From positions 24,110,974 through 24,174,973 of the forward strand of contig NC_061786.1 in the NCBI RefSeq assembly GCF_022458985.1: a DNA stretch of 64,000 bases, read 5' to 3'. Below are positions 36,401-46,078 of the stretch, one piece after another. The notes beneath the pieces were generated by a model, which saw only the letters and a list, made by a program, of their open reading frames with translations, made no database searches and was not told the DNA's origin. The number at the start of each line of letters is the position of its first letter. Positions within the stretch are counted from its first letter, which is position 1. Both the position numbers and the translations under genes were made by a program. Origin of the DNA: Mugil cephalus. Its lineage: Eukaryota; Chordata; Actinopteri; Mugiliformes; Mugilidae.

Positions 36401-36596
36401 CCCCCCTCCTCCTCCTCCTGCTCCTCCTCCCCCTCCTGTAACTAACGTGTCCTCCTCCTGCTCCTCCTCCTCCTGCTCCTCCTCCCCCTCCTGTAACTAA
36501 CGTGTCCTCCTCCTGCTCCTCCTCCTCAGGTTGGAGCGTCTGGTCGAGGTTTTGAGGAAGAAACTTGGAACAGGAAATCTTCGCTCCGTCGTCTGA
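16522..36596 (+). CDS. mipol1: MIPOL1 (mirror-image polydactyly 1) coiled-coil protein; internal exons lost in poor sequence
   Basis: Coiled-coil protein of unclear function. Nine exons join in phase to 316 codons: 16522-16604, 17693-17784, 21576-21627, 21713-21901, 23032-23125, 23309-23414, 24247-24373, 27979-28012, 28112-28282. Exon 5 onward matches MIPOL1 (NTSLLLKELDALREIN, EEVLAAQKDRDQAVMSRL, ITAQEMKAVMEERDES). The terminal exon 36530-36596 encodes LERLVEVLRKKLGTGNLRSV, the MIPOL1 C-terminus. An exon remnant at about 34070-34136 (RALEDRRRLEAELQELRANQ) fits the next coiled coil. Exons 1-4 are assigned by splice phase and an opening coiled coil (QRTKKKINELQQQLE), not by similarity. Exon 4 carries duplicated RRSVSP motifs. 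About 90-100 residues of the family are missing between 34.1 and 36.5 kb, where the sequence is degraded. It neighbours foxa1, as in mammals. Confidence 0.87.
16690..16985. mobile_element. Dispersed teleost repeat (non-autonomous) in mipol1 intron 1
   Basis: Contains an inverted pair GTGGGCGGAG/CTCCGCCCAC at about 16702-16750, then TGGCCGCTAGAGGCTGG, ATAGACCCCCATGTCAAAA and TTTACAGCCTGGTTCAATAA. I recognise these phrases as a repeat family widespread in teleost genomes. The name and class are not certain. The open frame inside is fortuitous. Confidence 0.55.
17195..17465. repeat. CTCTGGACCAGGCTCTGGATCAGG minisatellite
   Basis: Repeats of GGACCAGGCTCTGGATCAGG and ATCTGGCCCAGGCTCT modules, about 60 bp per full unit, in mipol1 intron 1. 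The core GGACCAGG recurs in many other arrays of the window. Confidence 0.92.
17815..17960. mobile_element. Dispersed teleost repeat fragment after mipol1 exon 2
   Basis: Starts near AGACCCAGAAACCGTTTATA and ends CATCTTTATATACAGTCTAT, a phrase common in teleost dispersed repeats. It lies just downstream of mipol1 exon 2. Class unresolved. Confidence 0.5.
18181..18229. mobile_element. hAT-like terminal fragment
   Basis: The stretch GGGCCGTATGTTTGACCCCTG ends in CCCCTG, the usual terminal of hAT-type fish elements, with the typical 'gccc-gtgggccgtatg' context. I see no matching opposite terminus nearby, so it is probably a truncated copy. Confidence 0.4.
20130..20335. repeat. 19-bp TCTTCATGTCCTCCCCTGG minisatellite
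   Basis: About eleven direct units of CTGGTCTTCATGTCCTCC with CCTCTGG or TTCCTCTGG variants. Open in all forward frames because of composition. Confidence 0.92.
20957..20995. other. Perfect inverted repeat (16-bp arms, 7-bp loop)
   Basis: Left arm TTCAGTTTGTGAAAAA and right arm TTTTTCACAAACTGAA are exact reverse complements separated by ATTATTAG. Could be a miniature foldback element or a structured intronic RNA. Confidence 0.8.
21051..21082. other. Second inverted repeat (12-bp arms)
   Basis: GGGCGTCCATTA and TAATGGACGCCC are exact reverse complements separated by an 8-base TCCCTTTT loop, 55 bp after the first hairpin. Confidence 0.8.
21205..21540. repeat. GACAGGGGGACAGAGA minisatellite immediately upstream of mipol1 exon 3
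   Basis: Purine-rich units GGGGGACAGAGAGACA and ACACAGGAGGACAGAG fill 330 bp and end about 35 bp before the acceptor at 21575. Confidence 0.92.
21902..22170. repeat. GGAGGAGGTGATGA purine array in mipol1 intron 4
   Basis: Imperfect units of GAGGAGGAGGAGGTGATGAAAA begin directly at the exon 4 donor; the donor GTGAGG itself resembles the repeat unit. Confidence 0.9.
22190..22430. other. Candidate conserved non-coding block in mipol1 intron 4
   Basis: Non-repetitive block between arrays, rich in AT-homeodomain-like and CTGATTAGC-like words, with no open frame of note. Flagged only because it is one of few unique stretches in a repeat-filled intron next to foxa1. Confidence 0.3.
22798..22880. 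repeat. Three tandem CTCAGCCAATCAGAGCCCTTTAAA units
   Basis: Three nearly identical 29-bp units each carrying a perfect CCAAT box context (AGCCAATCAGA). Confidence 0.85.
23145..23280. repeat. GTCTGGTCTGGT array in mipol1 intron 5
   Basis: Pentamer-based TCTGG and TCCAG array filling the short intron between exons 5 and 6. Confidence 0.9.
23415..24246 (+). other. mipol1 intron 6 with two short arrays
   Basis: Contains a poly(G) tract at about 23430-23450, CTCACCTGGTCTGGGCT units at 23765-23830, a 27-bp GACTAGACCTGGACCCTGGAG array (about four units) at 23985-24075, and (CTC)n at 24210-24246 leading straight into the exon 7 acceptor. Confidence 0.7.
24376..24423. repeat. (TTA)n microsatellite directly at the mipol1 exon 7 donor
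   Basis: About 16 TTA triplets begin three bases after the donor GTAATT; (CTC)n runs follow at 24451-24479 and 24580-24611. Confidence 0.92.
24705..25605. repeat. Complex (GT)n array, GTGTGTGTTA/GTGTGTGTCA/GTGTGTGTAA
   Basis: About 900 bp of 8-10 bp units GTGTGTGT followed by TA, CA or AA. Blocks recur in the same order (for example around 25000-25130 and 25135-25260), indicating block duplication. Confidence 0.95.
25700..25808. repeat. 16-bp TTAATTAACATGTTTA tandem array
   Basis: Six to seven units of TTATTAATTAACATGTT or TTATTAATTAACAGGTT. Each unit carries the palindrome TTAATTAA; three carry TGTTTAT, a forkhead-like word. Confidence 0.92.
26265..26590. repeat. 31-bp minisatellite AGATGTAGAACCTGATGATG
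   Basis: About ten direct units of 31 bp (GAGACCAGATGTAGAACCTG then ATGATGGTCCA or ATGATGGTTCA); very low divergence between units. Confidence 0.95.
26680..27260. other. Candidate conserved non-coding block, mipol1 intron 7
   Basis: About 580 bp without tandem repeats, containing AGCTGATCCCACTAATGG, a GAGCCGAGCCG run at 26818-26850, and an AT/GC-balanced stretch with TTTATTACAGCAAAACAGC. It looks constrained compared with the surrounding arrays, but similarity data are needed. No splice-bounded exon is apparent. Confidence 0.3.
28420..29115. repeat. GGGGGGCTGGTTGGGGGCTGG minisatellite, mipol1 intron 9
   Basis: Nearly 700 bp of G-rich units GGGGGCTGGTTAAGGCCTGGTT. GGGG runs at 8-10 bp spacing on the + strand make G-quadruplex formation possible. 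Confidence 0.93.
29120..31140 (+). other. mipol1 intron 9, mostly unique sequence
   Basis: Unique sequence with G runs at 29545-29680, a short CGTAACATCC array at 29998-30060, C-rich stretch 30600-30760, and an unusually GC-balanced non-repetitive block 30640-31130 that could be conserved. No exon of mipol1 or other gene is apparent. Confidence 0.5.
31400..32150. repeat. 14-bp CTGATCACTAACAG array, second half decayed
   Basis: Up to about 31640 the units CTGATCACTAACAG are almost perfect. Beyond that the same array continues with scattered substitutions, insertions and homopolymers, an abrupt change in quality rather than a normal gradient. Confidence 0.9.
36420..36529. repeat. CCTCCTGTAACTAACGTGTC repeat abutting the last mipol1 acceptor
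   Basis: Units of CCTGTAACTAACGTGTCCTC plus CTCCTGCTCCTCC run into the acceptor CAG at 36529. The CTAAC inside each unit resembles a branch-point word (CTRAY), so the array repeats a branch-point plus polypyrimidine module. Confidence 0.75.
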
Positions 36597-37792
36597 ACTC
36601 ATCCAACGTTGTTACAAGTATTAAGATAATAAATTATAATTCCTAATAAGTTACTAATTAATAAAAATTAATTATGTTGTTGTTGATCAGCTGTTTCTTT
36701 TTCTCTGAACTAACTAAAATAAAAATTAAAATCTTTAATCTGAAACGACTTCCTGTCTCCGCGGATCTTCAAAAAACCCCCTTTTTGGGGGGTTTTTTTA
36801 TGTTTCAGCAAAAAAAAACCTTTTCCCTTTTTTCCCCTTCCCCTTACCTCCCCCCCCCAACCCCCCCCCTTCCCCCCTCCTCCTCCTCCACCTTCCTTCC
36901 CTCCCCCCCCCCCTCCCCCTTTCCTACCTCCTCCTCCCTCCCCTCCCACCCCCCTCCTCCTGCCCCTCCTCCTCCCCCCTGGGCCCCCCCCTTCCCCCCC
37001 GCCTCCACCTCCACCTCCTCCTCCTCCTTTTTCCCTTCCCTCCTCCTCCTCCTAAACCTCCTCCTCCTCCCCCCCACCCCCCCTCCTCCATTTCCCTTTC
37101 TCCCTCCCCTCCTCCTAAACCCTCCTCCCCCTCCCCCCCCCTCCCCACCCTCCTCCCTCCCCTCCTCCTCCTCCCCCCTCCCCTCCTCCACCTCCTCCCC
37201 CCTTTCCATTTCCCTTTCTCCTCCCTCCCCACCTCCTCCTCAACTTCCCCCTCCTCCTCCCCCTCCTCCCCCCCCTTTCCTCGGGAGGAATTTTTTCACC
37301 CGTTTAGTTTTTTCTTTTTTTTTTTAAAATTTTTCCATCTTAAACCTTTTTTTTAATTTCAGAGGTTTTTCCCTGAATCTAATGCCAAGCGCTCTAAACT
37401 TCATGTTTCCCAAAAAATTTTCCAAAAAAAAAATTGAACTTTACGCCCTTTTAGTTTGGAAACCTTTGAGACACGGATCAGCTGGTTCCAGTCGATCAGC
37501 TGATTTCATCAAAACAAACCTGATCAACCACTGATCACGATGGAATAAATCACAATAATCTCATCGCATTCTTAGAACTGATACCACAGAAGAAGAAGAA
37601 GTCGCTCATTAACATAATATATTGAAGCCGGTCCTCACAGAGACGGATGAACTACGCACTCACACAGGTTTCATTACGGTTTTTAGTCTGATCAGAAACA
37701 GATAAATGAACCTGTCAGTCAAACCCGAGGGAACAGAAAATAAATGATTTAAATCAAATGTAAAGCGTTAGTTTTTAGCAGATAAAAGAGTC

Positions 37793-37960
37793 CAGTGGTT
37801 CCCAACCTGAGGGTCGAGGCCCCCGGGGGGGGTTAAGGGGAAAAAAAGAAAATTTGTGGGTAAAAACTTAGAGATGAATGGAAAAAAGAAGGAATTTATT
37901 ATCAGGTTAAACGTTTTTGTAATTAAATGATTTATAGTTGTTCATGTTCATTATTATTAT
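37793..37960. mobile_element. hAT-like terminal fragment (CAGTGGTTCCCAACC)
   Basis: Begins CAGTGGTTCCCAACCTGAGG, a terminal-repeat phrase characteristic of several hAT families, followed by GGGTCGAGGCCCCC. Downstream sequence is degraded and no opposite end is identified. Confidence 0.4.
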
Positions 37961-38294
37961 TATTAATAATGCCCCCCCCCCCCCCCTCCCGCCCCCCCTC
38001 GTGGTCAATTTGGGTGGTTTTAAGGTTTTAATCTGGGGACTTTTAAACCCTTGTTTTGAAGAAAGACTCATTTTTGGAGTCTGGGCACCGGGTGGTTTGG
38101 GTTGGGGGGGGGGGGGGGGGGGGGGGGACCGGGGGGGGGGGGGGTAAAACCGAAAACCCTTTTTTTCCCGTGTTTTTCCCCAAACCCCCTGTTTGGGGGT
38201 CCAGGAAAAACCCCGGATTGTTTAAACCGAAAACTCCTCCCCTTCTCTGGGTTTACTTAAACAACCCCCAAAAAAAATTCCAATTACCCCCCCT

Positions 38295-38335
<41 letters not shown>

Positions 38336-38559
38336 CCCGGGCCAAACCCGGGCCCCTAAAACTTTGTCCCCAAAGCTCCCTAAACTTCCTGATGAAAGCA
38401 GCTGCTCTCTCTCTCCTTTCATCCTCCTCTTTTCTTCTCTCTCTCCTGGAGCGGATTTCTTTCCTTTTTCGTTTTCCAGTACAATCGGATTGGGGAAAAA
38501 TTAATTCCCAAACCCCTCAAAAGGCCTGAGTGGCCCCGGGCCCCCCCCCCCCCCCCCCG

Positions 38560-38700
38560 CTTCTACTGGGAATGAAAGGGGCCGTGAAGAAAGGGGCCGA
38601 GGGCCGCAGCTTTGTGGACGACATCGTCCTCCATAAGGAGCGATGGAGAGAAAAGAGGCCGAGGGCTTTAGAGGAACGATACCGGGGGCCGGGGGGGGGG
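38560..38700 (+). other. Unassigned coding-like segment in degraded sequence
   Basis: A mixed-composition stretch reads GRSFVDDIVLHKERWREKR in one frame between homopolymer runs. It looks more protein-like than its surroundings, but I cannot match it to a family, it lacks clear splice borders, and the surrounding sequence is unreliable. Treat as a lead only. Confidence 0.2.
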
Positions 38701-38819
38701 CGGGGGGCCGGGGGGGGGGGGCACCGACCGAAGCCCCGCCCCCCCCCGCTGGGAACATATGGCTCGAATTACCCGCGACGGACGGTGGAAAAACAGGGGG
38801 GGGGGGAAATAAAGGAAAA

Positions 38820-39100
38820 AGATTCACTGGGGAAAAAAAATAAAATAAAATAAAAAAAGAGAATAAAATGGGAAAAATAAAAATAATGAAAATAAAACGA
38901 TGAGAATTTAAAAAAATAGAATAAAAAGAGAGAATTTAAAAGAAGAAGAATAAAAAAATGAGAAAAAAAAATTTATAGGAATAAAAAAAATGAGAAAAAA
39001 AAAAATGAAAATAAAATTTATAGGAATAAAATAATGAGAATAAAATGATGAGGAATAAAATAATGAGAATAAAATAATGAAGAATAAAATGATGAGGAAT
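38820..39100. repeat. AATAAAATGATGAG AT-rich array
   Basis: Repeats of GAATAAAATGATGAG with added A residues; noisy on the left, cleaner on the right. Confidence 0.75.
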
Positions 39101-39385
39101 AGTTTGATGGGGACTATGCCCTTAGACTTAACCCCGTGGATTTATATCAGTAAACTTTATTGTGTGATCTGATCCACAGAAGAAACCATGTGAACAAACT
39201 GATCAAAAATTTAAATCGGGTCCGTGTGGGGGACATTGAACCCGATTTTCCCGCTTTCCGGGCCTCTTTCACAGGTTTTTTGACCGGAACGACACTGACT
39301 GGTCCCCACGGACCTGGAGCCCAGGTTAAAACAAAAAATGTTTAAAATAAAAAATTTTTTAAATACTAAAAGCCCCCCCCCCCCC

Positions 39386-39420
<35 letters not shown>

Positions 39421-41949
39421 CAAAAAAAAAAAAAAAAAAAAACATCAAAAAAACAAAAACCCCCCCAAAACAAAAAAAAAAAACACACCTTTTCACAATT
39501 TCGGGTCATTGAAACTACAACAAAAACATTTCAAAAAAAACTAGATGCCATGAGAGGGAAATGTTTTTTTAATTTTTACTAAACACGGAACGTAACAATT
39601 TGTTTTATAAACAAAAACTATGTAATTTTTTTTTAAATTTAATTTTTTTTGTTAAATTTGTTTATTTACTGTCCCGACAAACGTTTTTTATTTTTTTTTT
39701 TTTTAAAAAAAAAAAAGGGTGAAGAATAAACTCTGAGAATAAAATAAAGCGTAAAATGATAAAGATTAAAGCGCTTAAACTTATTTCTGTTTTGTGAAAC
39801 TCGCGGATGTTTCAGGTTCATTCATTAATAAAATGAATGTGAGCGTTGATCAGTTGTTTCCTGTTTCATCATTAAATCTTAAGCAATAACATGAAATGAA
39901 GCTAAAACTCTTTTCTGTGAATCATTTCACTTCATTATTTAAACATTTGCTCCGATCATCAGGTTTGAATTTAGAAAACACTAAAAACTGAATGAAACCC
40001 GTTCTTATGAAAACTTCTCCCAACTACAAAAAAAACCGAAACCATTTAAAAAAAAAGAGAACAGTTAAAATTCCCGCAAATAAAAAAGAAAATCTTCTAT
40101 TTAAAAAATAAGAAAATTACTCCAAAAACCAAATAAATAATAATTAAAAAAAATATCATCATCATGTTTTTGTTTTTCAGGATCCCAAAAACAGTGGGCA
40201 AAATAAATATTTAAAACGCCCTCCCAAAATCAAAGTAATAAAAAATCGTTTTTCAGAACCGTCCCCCGGGGACCCAAATTTGTGTTTTAATCCGAAGGAA
40301 ACCGGATCAGACCTGCATACACAAAATCAGATGAAGGGTTCTTCTTTTGTCCCCGTAGTTTTTTTTTCAATAAAAAACCAAAAAAAAACCGGGCGCCCAA
40401 AAAAAGGTCAAAATAAAAAACTTATTAACCATCCCCACTGGATCTAAATTTTTTTTAACGAAGCCAAAAATAAATGTAAAAAAAACGGGAAAAATTTTTC
40501 AATTTATCCACAATTTTTAAAAAAAGGATTTGTTTTTGTTTGTGAATTCAAAATAAAAAAAAGTCAAGAAACTAAATTTGACATTAAAATAAACATTTCT
40601 TTTTTGTTTGTTTGTTTTTTTAAAGTGTTTAAAACTAATAAAATGTTTTTATTTTATGTTTTATTTTCCTTTCTCGTGTCATGGCTCCGGCTCCTCGGAT
40701 CCTCGGCTCCTCGGCTCCGGCTCCTCGGCTCCTCTCGGCTCCTCGGCTCCGGCGCAGTTTCGGTGTCTCGGGGATCATGTCCGCGGATAATTAGCGGATA
40801 ATTAGCGGATAATTACGGGATCATTCGAGACATTTCGCGGGGTCGGGGCCCAAATGATGAAAAGGCCCCCAGCAAATGAAATCTGCCCGGGGGTTTCCCG
40901 GGTTTTCCCCCGCCCTTTTTCCGCCCCAAAAGGGCCCAAAACCCACCGGCCTTTGAGGGCCTTTTGGCCGCAGCATTAACCCCCGGGTTTCCGTTTAAGG
41001 GGACCTCGGGAGCCCGGAGAGGGGAAAAAAAGAGGAGGGAAAAAAAGCCCCAAAAACCAACACAAAAAAAAAAAACAGGGGAGAAAAAACAACCGAAAAA
41101 AAAACAAAAAAAAAACCAAAGAAAAAAACAACGAAAAAAAATTTTTTTTTTTAAAAAAATTTAAAATTTTCACTAAAAATAAACCCTTGATCCAAAATTC
41201 AACGGGTTTTTACAAAACCGAAGTTTGTTTGTTTGGTTTTAAAAAAAAATAAAAACAAACAAAACAAAAAAGCAAAAAAAAATTTTTTTAACCCGATGTT
41301 GTTTTAAAAAATTATTAATTTTTTAAAAATTATTTTATTATTATTCGGGGCAAGTTAATTTTTTGTACTTCAGATTAAAAAAAGAACCTCTTCCCCACAT
41401 CAAATTTAAAAAAATAAATGAAAAAGCAAAATTTTAAATTTTCCCGATTAAATGAATTTTAAAAAACATTTTTGTTTTCATAAACTGACCTCTTTCCGTT
41501 TTTTTTAATTTTTATTATTATTATTATTAATTTTTATTATTAAAAAATTATTATATTATTTTAACAGCATTTTTTCTGGGTCATTGCCTCCGACCAGCGA
41601 CCAAATTTAAAAAAGTTTTAAAACAATAAGGTTTAAAAAAAACCGATGAAAAGACACTTTTAAAACATCATGAATCAAACTGAACAATTTCACTAAACCT
41701 CCAAACAATCAAAAACCGAGCGACCAATCACGCAGAGCTTTTCCCAAAGCTTCTTTGTTTTAATTTTAAAAAACAAATAAGTTTAAAAACAACAAACCCG
41801 AGAAAAAACGAACAAACGAACAAACAAACGAACAAACAAACAAACGAAAAAAACCCAACCCAAAAGGGGGTGCTGTTTTGTTTTCCCCCTTCATTTATGC
41901 ACCCGAGAAGAATCATAAATTTAAAAACAGAATGAACAATAAAATACGG

Positions 41950-43030
41950 AACACCCAAACAGGCAGGAACTGTTTCTGCTTTTACACACGCAGTGAGTCA
42001 TCCAACAAAGATCCTAAAACATGGCGCCAGGGTCAGAGACGGTCATCGACCAATTAACCAATTAATCAATTAATCGCGAAATAAACAAACCGATCAACCA
42101 ATTAACCAATTAATCAATTAATCGCGAAATAAATCAACCGATCAACCAATTAATGAATCAATCAGTTGGGGAAGATCACTCCTGATGTCCCTGAGTTCTG
42201 CAGGTGCTGACGCGACAGCACAGGAACTTTAATGTCTAGGACCTAAAGACCAGGAACTAAACGTTGTGACCAATCAGGAGGAGTTTGATTTGTTTGATTT
42301 ATTCAGATCAGTGGCGTTTAAATGCCAAAGAGTTAGCAGCCGCTCACTGGAGGCTGGCTGACCTCTGACCTGTGAGGGGCCACAAACTGAAGGAAGCTTT
42401 AGTTCCTGGTTCCTCACACTCAGCCAGGAACTTAAAGAGCAAAACCTTTTCAGCTGCTCTGGTTCCTCCTGGTTAGAAGAAATAAATCTGATCCGGGAAC
42501 ATTTGTGTCTGAGCCGAAGACACGTGAAAATAAAAAATCAGACGGAAGCTTCAGTTTGTTCTTGAATAAATCTGAAGCAGAATAAATGATTTAAAGAGTT
42601 TCTGTTGTTTAACGAATGAATCAATTATCATCATTCAGTTTATTATTATTACTACAATTATTATAATAATAATTAAAGTATTTTGATTGTTAACACATCA
42701 ATAATAATAACAATAATAATTATTATTATTATTATTATTATTATGAGATCAGCTGTTTAAATGAGACGCTTTAATCTGTTTCTCAGGCTGAGGGTCGCGA
42801 CCCCTCGGGAGGTCAGAGGAGCGGAGACGAGGTCGTGGGAGAAATGAATCCCTGATCAGAAAAATTAAGCTTTCTGTAAACATCACCATGACGACCGCGT
42901 CGTCCCCATCCCCAGGTGACCTTTGACCTTTAACGCGACACGCTGTGTCTCAACCGGTGGCTGGCGGCCCTGCGAGGGGTCGGCCACAGAACCAGGACCA
43001 GGACCTGGTCCTGGACTAGATTCAGTCTCA
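41950..43030. other. mipol1-foxa1 intergenic sequence
   Basis: Clean sequence resumes near 41950. A 53-bp unit containing AACCAATTAATCAATTAATC is repeated two to three times at 42046-42160, and a (TTA)n run lies at 42717-42745. No gene is visible. Confidence 0.6.
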
Positions 43031-43139
43031 TCATTTATTTCTTAAAGACGTCTGTTGTGAATCAGCTGCTGTTAAATTAATCGATTTCTGAATGGAGTCT
43101 GGTGACCAGGACTCTGCAGGGACTCTAACATGGAACACC

Positions 43140-43440
43140 CAGAGCCGGTCCTGGTCCTGGTCCTGGTCCTGGTCCTGGTCCTGGTCCTGGTCCTGGTCCT
43201 GGACCTGGTCCTGGTCCTGGACCTGGACCTGGACCTGGACCCGGTCCTGAACCTGGACCCGGTCCTGGACCTGGACCTGGACTTGGACCTGGACCTGGAC
43301 CTGGACCTGGACCCGGTCCTGAACCTGGACCCGGTCCTGGACCTGGACCTGGACTTGGACTTGGACCTGGACCTGGACCTGGACCCGGTCCTGAACCTGG
43401 ACCCGGTCCTGGACCTGGACCTGGACTTGGACCTGGACCT
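43140..43440. repeat. GGTCCTGGACCTGGACC hexamer-based array 3' of foxa1
   Basis: About 50 hexamers of CTGGTC, CTGGAC or CCGGTC in a 300-bp block, with a longer unit of about 68 bp repeated three times (CTGAACCTGGACCCGG markers). It is 145 bp beyond the foxa1 stop and before a possible poly(A) signal (TTTATT on the + strand at 43034-43039), so it is probably in the 3' UTR. Confidence 0.93.
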
Positions 43441-43584
43441 GTTGGTGACTCGTGTGTAAAAGGAGACAGGCACAGACCTGGGGTCAGTTTAATCAGCTGG
43501 TCGGGTCACAGTGCAGGAGTTGTGAGTCCGGTTCTCGGCGGGTCGGCTGCATGCAGAGAGTCCACACAGGGAGTCCAGCGGCTA

Positions 43585-45087
43585 CTAGGAGGTGTTGAGG
43601 AGCGGTCTGGGGTACACCCCCTGGTAGTAGGAGGCGTCCAGCGGCTCCATGGACCTCCCCCCCAGGCCGGAGGGCGGCCCGGTGTTGTAGGAGGAGTACT
43701 GCAGCGCCTCGTAGGCCTTCAGGTCCAGTTTGTGCTGCTGCTCCGAGGACGACATGAGGTTGTTGATGGAGAACGGGTGGTTGAAGGAGTAGTGGGGGTC
43801 CCCCTTGATGTGGAGCTGGGACTCGTGGGCCATGGAGTGGGGGGGCAGGGACAGGGAGGACAGGAGCTGGGGGCCGGACGCCTTCAGGTCCGACGGCCCC
43901 CCGGCGCCCCTCAGGTCCAGTCCGTGGGGCGAGGCCTGGCTGGAGGAGGGCAGGGAGGAGTCCAGGAGTCCCGGGGGTTTGACGGAGTCCCCCCCAGGAG
44001 ACGCCGCCCCGCCTCCCCCCGGCTCCTTGCGCCCGTCCGACTTCCCCGACATCTTCTTCTCGCACTTGAACCTCTTCTGGCGCCGCAGGTAGCAGCCGTT
44101 CTCGAACATGTTCCCGGAGTCCGGGTGCAGGGTCCAGTAGGACCCCTTCCCCGGTTTGTCCGGGGACCGGGACACTTTGACGAAGCAGTCGTTGAAGGAC
44201 AGCGAGTGGCGGATGGAGTTCTGCCAGCGCTGCTGGTTCTGCCGGTAGTACGGGAACAGGTCCATGATCCACTGGTAGATCTCGCTCAGGGTCAGCATCT
44301 TGCTGGGGGCCTGCTGGATCGCCATGGTGATGAGGGAGATGTAGGAGTAGGGGGGCTTGGCGTGGGGGTAGCTCCGCCTGAACGCCTTGTTGTCTCGGGC
44401 CCGGTTCAGACCGGCGCCGCCCCCGTAGGCCATGCCGGGGCTCATGGTGGGACTCATGGCCCCGTACGGGTTCAGGCCCATGGAGGCCTGCTGGGCCGAC
44501 ACCGAGCTCATACCGGACGGACTCAGGGCGCCCCCCATGGAGGCCACGCCCCCGCCCAGACCCGACATGGCTGCCGGAGCCGAGCCGCCCATCCCTCCGA
44601 CCGGGCCGGGGCTCAGACCGGTGCCGCTGTAGGACATATTGAAGGAGCCCGACGTGGTCCCGCTGCTGGACATGTAGCCCGACATGGAGCCCATCCCGAG
44701 ACCAGAACCCATCCCTCCTCCCGCCATGGGAGAGTAGACCTGCAGAGAGACCAGAACCCGTCAGAACCAGAACCAGAAGACAAAATGAACTACGGCCAGA
44801 TTTTGACAGATTAGACCTGTTCAAACCGGAACTGGAACCGGTTCTAGGTTCGGGTTCTGCAGCGCCCCCTGTTGTTGATGCGTCTTTCAATAAAGTTTCA
44901 TTTCATTTTTTTTTTCTGAACCTGAAATATGTCAAAGTTTATTTTAATACGTTTGTCTGTTTTAGTCTATAGACATTTAAATAACAATACTTATACTCAT
45001 ACAAATACTAATACAAATAATACTAATAATACTAATAATACAAATACTAATACAAATAATACTAATGATACTAATAATACAAATACA

Positions 45088-45123
<36 letters not shown>

Positions 45124-46078
45124 CTAATAATACTAACAATAATACTAATAATACTAATGATAATACTAATAATAATAATAATGATACTAATGATACTAAT
45201 GATACTAATGATAATAAACTAATAATCATAATTTGATGAACGTTTAAATTGTCCGAGTCTCGTTTATTTAAATCTTATATATTTATTTGACATTTGTTTT
45301 CATTTAATTCTCTTCTTTCTCTCTGACTTTAAGAAACAGTAGAAATATATTTCTATATATTTCTATATTTTATAAAATACATAAACTTTTAATAAAAACT
45401 AATGAACATTCCGGATCCGTCTCCTAGTGTGAAGCTCAAATCTGGTTTTAGAAATAAAGACAAAATAATAAAGACAAAATAAATTCACATCGATCATTAT
45501 TAATATTAGAGTCAATATTAATAATGGTCGGTGAGGATTAAATAATTATTTAATATTTAGTGATCGTCTCTTTTTAATGAAACCCCTGAAAATCTTCAGA
45601 GTTAAAAACAGATTCATGTCATTTTTATTCATTAGAATTAAGTCATGTATTTAATTTACTCACATGTTCTGGTTTTCTGCTTTAAATTCGTTAAATTTAT
45701 CGGATCTAATTAAACGTTACATTCCGCTGGAATGAGAGAATCAAAGCTTTAATTTAAAGAGGTGGAACAGTTTTTATTTTCTTGTCACAGATAAAAATAA
45801 ATAAATAAAAACTGATAAAAATCCTGGAGATTTCTTGTCGTTCCGATTTATGAGCCGATTGGTTTTATTTTTAACTTTAAATAAAAGTTTTATGTTTTAC
45901 CTTTAGACCAGATTCGTCCCGTTTCTTTTAACGGCGTGTTTCCAGGACAGTCCCGGTTAAATCCGGTTTCATGTGATTCTGTGTGTTCTGTGAATGTGCC
46001 GGATGAACTCACCTCCTCGCTGTAGTATCCGCTCCAGTCCGGAGCCTCGTGTCCTTCCATCTTCACGGTGCCCAGCAT
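43585..46078 (-). CDS. foxa1: Forkhead box protein A1
   Basis: Pioneer transcription factor for endoderm-derived organs and ventral neural tube. Two exons: 46078-46013 (22 codons, [19 protein letters not shown]) and 44739-43585, joined in phase (SEE then VYSPMAGG), total 406 residues. Order: N-terminal transactivation region with Gly/Met/Ser-rich sequence; forkhead domain at about residues 142-245 ([57 protein letters not shown]); conserved C-terminal motifs ([34 protein letters not shown]). FoxA1 rather than FoxA2 is supported by [10 protein letters not shown] at the start (FOXA2 has LGAVKMEGHE) and by the mipol1 neighbour. The protein is shorter than human FOXA1 (472) mostly in low-complexity linkers. 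The coding region is very GC-rich, which leaves long shadow frames on both strands. Confidence 0.96.
44740..46012 (-). other. foxa1 intron
   Basis: The single intron is AT-rich. It holds an (AAT/ACT)n microsatellite at 44985-45230; the rest (45240-46000) is unique AT-rich sequence and may contain regulatory elements, but none is identifiable by eye. Confidence 0.7.
44985..45230. repeat. (AATACT/AAT)n microsatellite in the foxa1 intron
   Basis: Imperfect trinucleotide repeat of AAT, ACT and GAT units. Confidence 0.93.

Larger units (their letters stand above)
31650..41950. other. Poor-quality assembly segment (homopolymer-rich, patchy)
   Basis: Long G, C, A and T runs (for example 35841-35892, 38105-38145, 38298-38333, 39373-39417), noisy versions of arrays, and broken mipol1 exons alternate with short clean patches (about 33310-33540, 36590-36770, 37470-37800, 39720-40000). 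This is the pattern of uncorrected long-read gap filling. All open frames in it, such as Pro-rich or Gly-rich ones at 32774-33202 and 36674-37327, are composition artefacts. Nothing beyond the mipol1 exon pieces can be supported here. Confidence 0.75.

Noticed and set aside
36674-37327. 217-codon Pro/Ser-rich frame and Gly/Arg-rich antisense frames
   Set aside because: Homopolymer-rich, poor-quality sequence; no splice or domain evidence.
43493-44890. Long overlapping frame on the - strand (465 codons) and a 430-codon + strand frame over foxa1
   Set aside because: Both are shadows of the very GC-rich foxa1 coding exon; only the frame with the forkhead domain has family-level support.
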